From Myrica gale (lineage: Eukaryota > Streptophyta > Magnoliopsida > Fagales > Myricaceae): 64,000 nt of DNA. Position 1 is the stretch's first letter, and each line of letters begins with the position of its first letter. A program made the position numbers and the translations under genes. The stretch lies in NCBI GenBank assembly GCA_963930655.1, contig OZ005608.1, forward strand, positions 13,144,001 through 13,208,000, given 5' to 3'. The notes beneath the pieces were generated by a model, which did not search any database, was not told where the DNA came from, and saw nothing but the letters and a program-made list of their open reading frames with translations. Of the stretch, positions 58,247 through 64,000 are shown piece after piece.

Positions 58247-58957
58247 TGTGAGACCCCAACTTTTTCTATCTTTGTAAAAGAATTATGACTCCTTAAGTTG
58301 TGCTCTAATTATTGAGAAAGGCAGGTATAGGGGAATTAATCTAAGGTTATGTCTAGGTGAAGATTTCCCCTAGCATTTTGTGCATCTATAATTGTAATTG
58401 AATTGATATGTTGTTGTAGTTTTGAAAATATTGAAATTGAGTATTTGGGGATTTAGTTGAAATAATTGGAGGATCACAATTAGGGTGTTGGAATAGGAAG
58501 ATTTTTAGCACCCTGTTTTTAGATAACATTGCGCTCGATCAGCGGGCGACAGGCGCTCGAGCGGCCTTAAGGAAATATGATGGACAGTGTCTTTTCGTTT
58601 GACCAACGCTCGACAGGTGCTCGAGCGGCCCTTGGGAATTCTACGCAGTGAGTTGGACAGTAAGTTTGTGCTCGACCGGTGCTCGACAGGCGCTTGAGCG
58701 GGACCTGTTAAAATTCCATATATGATGAATTTGGAGTTCCAATTGAAGACTTGTGAACCCTAACATTGAGGATAGTTGTATAAGCTTAGTTAAGAAGTTT
58801 ATTGAGGTTAATATGGTGGGAAGTCGATAGACATTAGCCCAGGCATGGTATGATGTAAAGTATTGAATAAGGGATAAATGATGGAATTGATGGTCAATAG
58901 TCCATGCAAGGTAAGATTTAAAAGTGGAACAAGGAGAATAGAATTCGACATGATGTA
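58247..58957 (+). mobile_element. LTR fragment D1
   Basis: Starts TGTGAGACCCCAAC and shares with D2 'ctatctttgtaaaag' and 'tatgtctaggtga', then a 'ttcccct' block. It carries three ~63-bp repeats with 'gctcgacaggcgctcgagcg' (58,533-58,700). It is cut by the start of D2. Confidence 0.6.
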
Positions 58958-60200
58958 TGTGAGACTCCGACCCTATTTCTATCATTGTAAAGGAATCATA
59001 TTGAGGATGTATGTATGGATAAATTTATTTCAAGTTATGTCTAGGGGAATTTTTCCCCTAATGTCTTTATGAGTTCTAAGCTAGGATCTGACTGTTATAT
59101 TATTTTCCATTAGACTTGAGCAATTGAGATTTATTAGCTTGAGATGTTTATTAATGGAAAATGTCCCTAAGTTACAAGATTTTGAAGTATTTTAATTAGG
59201 GGCTTTAACCTTGGATAATATGTGAGTTCTTAGAACAAAAATGAGGAGACATATTAGAGTTAGTTTTGTGAAATGGCAGAAAAAGAGAATAAATTTTTCG
59301 TAAGGGGCAAAAGGGGAAAAGAAAGGAGAATTGAAGGAGAAAAAGGGAAAGAAGGGGGAGGGCAATTTTGTCTTTTCCCTTCCCCCAAGCCTTTCACGTA
59401 TAAGGCAACCCCCCCTCTCCACCGCACAATCCACTTCCCATTTGCCCTAGCTCACCTGAACAAAGAAGAAGAAAGAAGAAGAAGAAAAAGAGAAAGAAGA
59501 AGAAGAAGAAGAAGAAGGAGAAAGGAAGAAGAGGAAGAAGAAGAGAAAGAAAGAGAGAGAAGGAGGTGAGGGATTTCAGCCCTTCTTGGCCGACCAAGCC
59601 ATCACTCTTTCTCTCATTTTCTCTTATTTCCTTTAATGGTTGTTGGTTGTGGAGTTTATTGGTTTTCTCCTTGTGTATATGTTGTGTTCATGTGTGTTCT
59701 TTGAAGCAAATGTAGATCTAGTAAGCTTTAGAGAGTAGCATGGATTGTACATGGAACCATGGACAATGTGACCAGATCTGGTAAATACCACCCAAGAGAA
59801 AAATCAAGTATGAACTCTAGGTGTTTGGTAAAAATACCAAGAGAGGAGGGAGAGAGGCAATAACTGGAATTTATGAGATGGACTCATGTTTTAGCTAAGG
59901 GATTTAGTTGGAATGTGAGAAAAGTCGAAGTCTTGAGAATGAGAGTGTGAAAGGAGAGTTTTTGAAACAAATTTTGTGGATTTTGGAGGTGTATAGCATA
60001 AGTTGTGCTCTGAATATTGACTGTCGCTCGAGGTCCGCTCGACAACCGCTCGAGCCAATAGTCCAAGATTTTCTTGCAGAGATGTTTCGCCCGACGTACG
60101 CCCGACTGGCGCTCGAGCGAAATTGGGCAATTTTATTCAGAGAGTTTCGCCCGAGGTTTGCCCTACTGGCGCTCGAGCGGCTTCTTCCGAATTTCAAAAA
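58958..60200 (+). mobile_element. LTR fragment D2
   Basis: Starts TGTGAGACTCCGACC. It includes a GAA-rich tract (59,460-59,570) and three ~63-bp repeats with 'ggcgctcgagcg' (60,023-60,185), matching the island in D1. No GGGCGTGACA end is found. CACTA subterminal words resume at about 60,222, so its 3' end is missing. Reading frames across the purine tract are low-complexity artefacts. Confidence 0.55.
59460..59572. repeat. GAA-rich microsatellite tract
   Basis: Imperfect (GAA)n and GA-rich run, almost pure purine on plus, within D2. Confidence 0.85.
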
Positions 60201-61097
60201 AATTTCTCGGGTTCGAGAACCACTAGTTCGGACTAAAACTATAAAGTTCGAACTGACACTCCACAAGTCCAAACTATTTAAAATCTGCTCTACTCGAAAA
60301 ACAGTTCCAACATCGTTTTATTCGTTACAACCAGTATACACTAAGTTCGCACTTTCCACCACTAGTCCCAATTGTAAGATAGTCCGAAATGTATTTTGAG
60401 ATGTTCAAACTTTGTTTTTAGTTCGCACTAAATTCAAGCAGTTGAAACTTCATAATAGTTTGGACTAAGTTTTATAGGTTCGAACTACAAGTCTGTTGGG
60501 ACTAATGTTGTTTATGTTCGGACTTACATTGAGTTCAGACTATGCTTTATAAGTTCGAACCTCAGTTTAGTTCGGACTAATATTTACTGGTTCGAACTGA
60601 ACGTCTGTTCGGACTTATGTTTTTAGGTTCGGACTTACATTACGTTCGGACTAGGTAATGGTTGTTCGGACTACCACAATTTCGGACCAAGTTTGTACTA
60701 CGAATTGCATGTCCAAACAGTATACTCGTTTGATAGTAGTCCCAGCTATGTTGGTTAGTAGTTTGGACAGGTATCGCCGGAAGTGGGTCTTTTGGGACGG
60801 TTCGGACCTTCAGTCTGAACTAGGCTACTTGTAGTTCGGACTATGGAAATTTGGGATGGATTACTGGTTTGGCGTCTCAGAAAACTTTTGGGACGGACCT
60901 ATTGGGACGGCGTTTTGGGACGCCATAATCCGTCCCAAAAGAGCTTTTGAGATGGTTTTTTGGGCTTTTGGAACGCCACCATCCGTCCAAAATTCTTGTA
61001 TTGTAGTTTTATGATTTTGTTATAACCAGGACTAATTCTATTTTAGATCTTGCATTTATCCCTTATTAAAATTCGTTTTTACCTCAAAAAGTAAAAC

Positions 61098-61390
61098 CGA
61101 TTCCCCAATGGGGAATACGTTCATGGAGAGGCGCTTATGAATGAATCAATTTCTCTAATCGAGGTTATCAGATTGGCTAGGTCAATGTCAGTAGCCCGAT
61201 ATATGGCGGATATGCTCTCTCAGAAAAGGATAAATTTTCACTTTCAAGTTTCCTTCTTTCCAGGAAAATGTTATTAAAACATAAAACTTGTGCTCGTCCA
61301 TCCAAAATTAGAAGAAGAAAAAAAAAGGAAAATAGAAATCATTCAATGGATGTCGAGGCTACCAGCGGAAACCCGACATCCATAGGGCTC
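61098..61390 (-). pseudogene. Duplicated 3' end of the kelch gene (copy 1)
   Basis: This 293-bp block, from 'ccgattccccaatgggg' to 'gacatccatagggctca', is repeated immediately to the right. There it runs 61,391-61,467, is split by a hAT element, and resumes at 62,815-63,048. It contains the last ~15 codons (minus: DVGFPLVASTSIE and stop) and 3' flank of the SKIP25-like gene. It has the TSD site (atcgaggt) uninterrupted, so it represents the empty state. A tandem duplication preceding the hAT insertion. Confidence 0.8.
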
Positions 61391-61467
61391 AACCGATTCC
61401 CCAATGGGGCAATACGTTCATGCCATGGAGAGGCGCTTATGAATGAATCAATTTCTCTAATCGAGGT

Positions 61468-62814
61468 TAGGGCTGAACAAAACCGGACCGCAGACCGGAC
61501 CGGACCGGAAAACCGGACCGAATTTGTGGTCCGGTCCGGTTTTAATTTTTCAAAAGCGGTCCGGTCCGGACCGGATTGAAGGACCGGATTTATCCGGTCC
61601 GGTCCGGGTCATATATAAATTAAATGCGGTCCGGACCGGACCGGACCGCATTTAATATTTTTTAAAATTTTTAAACCTACGGTACTCTGCGCAACTGAGT
61701 CCAAACCCAAAACGTCACGCCACCAAAGAAAAAGAAAAGTCTCTGTAACCGGGAAAGTATCTAATTTAAAGGTGTCTGGTGAGATTTCTGACATGTGTCA
61801 TGTGAGTTGGGCTTGATGGTTTCTAAAAGAAAGTGAGATTTTAAAGCAAAGTTGGACTTCAGCAGTTCCACTGACTTATACACTCACTGTATACGCAAAT
61901 TTCACAGAACAAATTATTCCTGCACCATCAAAAGCACTCATGCTTTTCCATAGGGAGCGTCGGTAGATCTGAAACCCTTCTATTTGGGGAGCCGCAAAAT
62001 TGACTGATGGTGCATGCTGTGTAATTTGTCAAGAGAGAAATCATTTGTATACGTTATCTGACAAGTTAAATTTATCCTTTCCCTCTCGAATCATAACTCT
62101 AGTGATAGTGATGTGCTATTTAATTTTAAAGTTCACGGCTGAGAAAAGAAAAGTTTGGTGTCTAACAAAAAAACAGAAAAGAAGAAGATCAAGGAAAAGA
62201 AAAGGAGAGATCAATTTGCAATAGCAGAAGCCAGAAAGGAAAGAGAATTGATGTGCAATTTTTACTATAAAATATCCAACCACTTGTTATATATGGTGTT
62301 GCCATTAGATTGATTGTGTATACACTGTATCACTATTTTATTCGCTTTCCAAGTATAGTTTCTGACGATCGAAAAGCCTTCCTTTTTTTTTCGCCAACGT
62401 CACGCCTTGAAAGTGGAGGCCGGAGCTCAGCCAACCAAATAAACTGGACGATGTCGTGTCAGTCTGAAAGACTTTCATTTCCGACGTCCGTGTCAGTGAA
62501 AGTAGTAAAGCTTAACTATCTTCTGAGTTAATAAAAACCCACAGTAAAAGCGAAAGGAGATATGGTGGCGATTGTGCAGTAGGCACACTGCGCAGTGTGC
62601 CCGTTCGAATTTTTTTAAATTTTTTTTTAAAAAAAAATATTAAATCCGGTCTGACCACTTAAAAAAGTGATCCAGACCGGACCGCATTTTGTAAAACCGG
62701 ACCGGACCACTTATAAGTGGTCCGGTCCGGTCCTTAAATATAAGGCAACCGGAAATGCGGTCCGGACCGGATTGCGGTCCGAAAACCGGACCGCATTTCC
62801 GGTTTTCAGCCCTA
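61468..62814. mobile_element. hAT element, 8-bp target duplication
   Basis: 1,347 bp, starting TAGGGCTGAACAAAACCGG and ending CCGGTTTTCAGCCCTA. ATCGAGGT flanks both sides (61,460-61,467 and 62,815-62,822). Both ends carry dense CCGGACCG/GGTCCGG arrays (61,480-61,650 and 62,645-62,800), likely transposase-binding subterminal repeats. The interior (61,680-62,620) has no transposase. Short frames rich in Lys/Arg (about 62,140-62,220) are unrecognised. Non-autonomous. Confidence 0.85.
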
Positions 62815-62995
62815 ATCGAGGTTATCAGATTGGCGAGGCCAATGTCAGTAGCCCGATGTATGGCGGATATGCTCTCTCAGAAAAGGATAAATTTTCACTT
62901 TCAAGTTTCTTTCTTTCCAGGAAAATGTTATTAAAAGATCAAACTTGTGCTCGTCCATCCAAAATTAGAAGAAGAAAAAAAAAGGAAAATACAAA

Positions 62996-64000
62996 TCATT
63001 CAATGGATGTCGAGGCTACCAGCGGAAACCCGACATCCATAGGGCTCATCCTCGGCAAGATATGGACAGCCACCGCCTCGAATCCCGCCGGCAAATCCAC
63101 CACCCATAACCTTGGCGGTGATTCCATCACATCCACCACAACAATCTCAAAACCACCACTGCAAGCAACACAAAGTCGTCCACCGGCGGCAGTCATCTGC
63201 TGGGCGCCTCTGATCCTCTCGAACTCCATGATCTCCTCCCACGAATCCCTCTCCGCGTCATACTTTCTCAGAGCGCCCTTCACCTCATCCAACGCATACA
63301 TCACATCCTCGTCCATTGATGCCACTGGCCCTCTCCATCCGGCAAGCATACCTTCTGGCATCTCCTCCCACACGTCCTTCTCCACATCGTACACTGCCCC
63401 TTCTTTTGCAGCACCGCCTCTCACGTTCACCATACAAAGTTTCCCTTTCCACCCGACCGCATCAATTGCGTCTCTACTAAGTGGTGTTTGTTAGGCTAAA
63501 ATTTTAGTAAAATTTTAGGAGTTGGTAAAAAGGTTGAAGAGAGAGAATTGAAAAAGTGAAAAAGTTAGAGAAAAAGTAAGAGAGAGAATGAAAAAGTAAG
63601 TAAAAAAGTGAAAAAAGTAAAAAAAAGTTAGAGAAAAAGTAAGGAGAGAGAATGAAAAAGTAAGAATGTTAAAATTTTGGTAAAATTTTGTTAAAACTGT
63701 AGTTTAGACAAACACCATGTAAATTTCGTATCTCTAAGGCCGCTCTTTCTTTCCCAAATCCATCCCATATTGGGACTCTCTCCTTTGTTTTCTTCGTGTA
63801 AGCGCAAGTCCCATTTCTCCACCGCCCGAGCGGTGTGGTTGGAGAACTGGGATCCCATCCCACTCGCCACATACACCGCGCCACAAACTGCGCCTGCTGC
63901 GCACCAGCGGCGTGGTGAAGCGAGTGGGGGCCCGAAGACCCATGTTCTGGATAACGGGTTGAAGATAAGAGGATGAGAGAGTGCAGGGACTAAATTATAG
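62996..64000 (-). pseudogene. SKIP25: SKIP25-like F-box/kelch-repeat gene, split by a MITE; 5' part beyond window
   Basis: Minus strand, entering at the right edge: YNLVPALSHPLIFNPLSRTW, VFGPPLASPRRWCAAGAV, VYVASGMGSQFSNHTARAVE and SGLRDTKF. After the MITE it continues SRDAIDAVGWKGKLCMVNVR, EGAVYDVEKDVWEEMPEGML, AGWRGPVASMDEDVMYALDE and IRGAQQMTAAGGRLCVACSG. It ends AVHILPRMSPMDVGFPL and stops at 62,996. This order and the kelch-like repeats match Arabidopsis SKIP25, which has no intron here. The N-terminal F-box would lie outside the window. F-box/kelch proteins act as substrate receptors of SCF ubiquitin ligases. The 239-bp insert (63,481-63,719) adds in-frame stops. Without it the frame is intact over 1 kb, so inactivation, if real, is recent. 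Confidence 0.85.
63481..63719. mobile_element. Tourist-like (PIF/Harbinger) MITE in the kelch coding sequence
   Basis: 239 bp. The left end GTGGTGTTTGTTAGGC pairs with the right end (minus) CATGGTGTTTGTCTAAA. TAA flanks both sides (63,478-63,480 and 63,720-63,722). Removing the insert and one TAA restores the codons for Lys-Phe-Ser-Arg-Asp, as in SKIP25. The interior is purine-rich on plus ('aaaaagttagagaaaaagta' repeated), hence pyrimidine-rich on the gene strand. Confidence 0.85.

Larger units (their letters stand above)
50059..61003 (+). mobile_element. CACTA (En/Spm) element with nested LTRs
   Basis: It begins CACTACAAGAAAATTG and ends CAAAATTCTTGTATTG, with TAG on both sides (50,056-50,058 and 61,004-61,006). 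Both termini carry 'gggacg' arrays (50,085-50,300 and 60,870-60,990). The subterminal regions are full of short GTTCGAACT, GTTCGGACT and GTGCGAACT words in both orientations (50,315-50,800, 51,300-52,170, 57,300-57,960, 60,220-60,850). No TNP2-type transposase was found, so it is non-autonomous or deleted. Three LTR insertions lie inside. Confidence 0.85.
42504..61062. mobile_element. MULE-type MITE expanded to 18.6 kb by nested insertions
   Basis: The left end GAGATAAATACAAAATC and right end (minus) GGGATAAATGCAAGATC are flanked on both sides by TTATTAAAA (42,495-42,503 and 61,063-61,071). Removing the solo LTR (42,583-49,972) and the CACTA element (50,059-61,003), each with one target copy, leaves about 216 bp. 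That remainder matches the 233-bp MITE at 36,245 ('ggtccct...gatttagtcc...tggaggacca'). It is the outermost layer of the nest. Confidence 0.85.

Noticed and set aside
59192..59600. Lys/Arg/Glu-rich and complementary Phe/Leu-rich ORFs
   Set aside because: They are translations of a GAA microsatellite and purine tract, not genes.
61098..61160. Possible organellar fragment at 'ccgattccccaatgggg'
   Set aside because: The block is part of the 3' flank of the kelch gene duplicated in tandem; no organellar gene found.
62667..63494. 275-codon plus-strand ORF
   Set aside because: It is the complement of the SKIP25-like coding sequence joined to hAT end repeats.

Overview
The window reads as nuclear DNA of a flowering plant, probably a eudicot. 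It is AT-rich, with GT-AG introns, two recognisable plant genes, and most of its length made of nested transposable elements. No ribosomal RNA, tRNA or CRISPR feature was found. I see no intact long protein-coding gene: every recognisable coding region carries at least one lesion, or is too fragmentary to judge.

Host genes. (1) At about 23.2-26.7 kb, plus strand, lies a three-exon gene matching the phytochrome-interacting ankyrin-repeat protein 2 (PIA2) type. Its splice sites are good but codon 30 is TGA where the family has Trp. (2) At 63.0-64.0 kb, minus strand and running off the right edge, lies a SKIP25-type F-box/kelch gene. A 239-bp Tourist-like MITE with a TAA target duplication splits it, and a 293-bp copy of its 3' end lies at 61.1-61.4 kb.

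Layout. 0-6.4 kb: an antisense LTR end, then a SIRE-like Ty1/copia remnant (minus) split by a solo LTR. 6.4-12.8 kb: a mosaic of a foldback MITE, unrecognised spliced-gene remnants, a plant-transposon-like ORF, a tandem repeat and a Myb/SANT-like pseudogene. 12.9-13.85 kb: a copia LTR R-U5 segment. 13.86-20.8 kb: a Tat-like Ty3/gypsy portion. It holds a 93-bp tandem repeat, an antisense two-exon gene with a Transposase_28-like domain, two diverged sense-strand F-box genes each behind a TATA-like box, and an LTR promoter/U5. 20.9-23.2 kb: repeats and AT-rich DNA. 23.2-26.7 kb: PIA2. 28-33 kb: foldback, hAT and LTR fragments, and a LINE. 33.1-38.2 kb: a decayed Ty1/copia element (minus) with a MULE MITE in its integrase. 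38.4-39.7 kb: a foldback MULE that captured an RNase H fragment. 40.6-41.9 kb: a Transposase_24 relic.

42.5-61.06 kb is one nest. A MULE-type MITE of about 220 bp (9-bp target duplication) has been opened by a solo LTR (5-bp duplication) and by a CACTA element (3-bp duplication). Each of these holds further LTRs. One of them, B at 44,964-49,049, has two inverted U5-type ends yet a clean 5-bp target duplication, so it looks like the integrated product of aberrant reverse transcription. 61.07-63.05 kb: the duplicated kelch 3' end split by a hAT element with an 8-bp duplication.

The dominant repeat is one LTR family. It starts TGTGAGACC (or TGTAACACC), ends GGGGCGTGACA, and is about 3.2-4.4 kb long. 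It occurs at least eight times with no internal region. The signals most worth pursuing are the double-U5 LTR and the retroelement-linked F-box pair.
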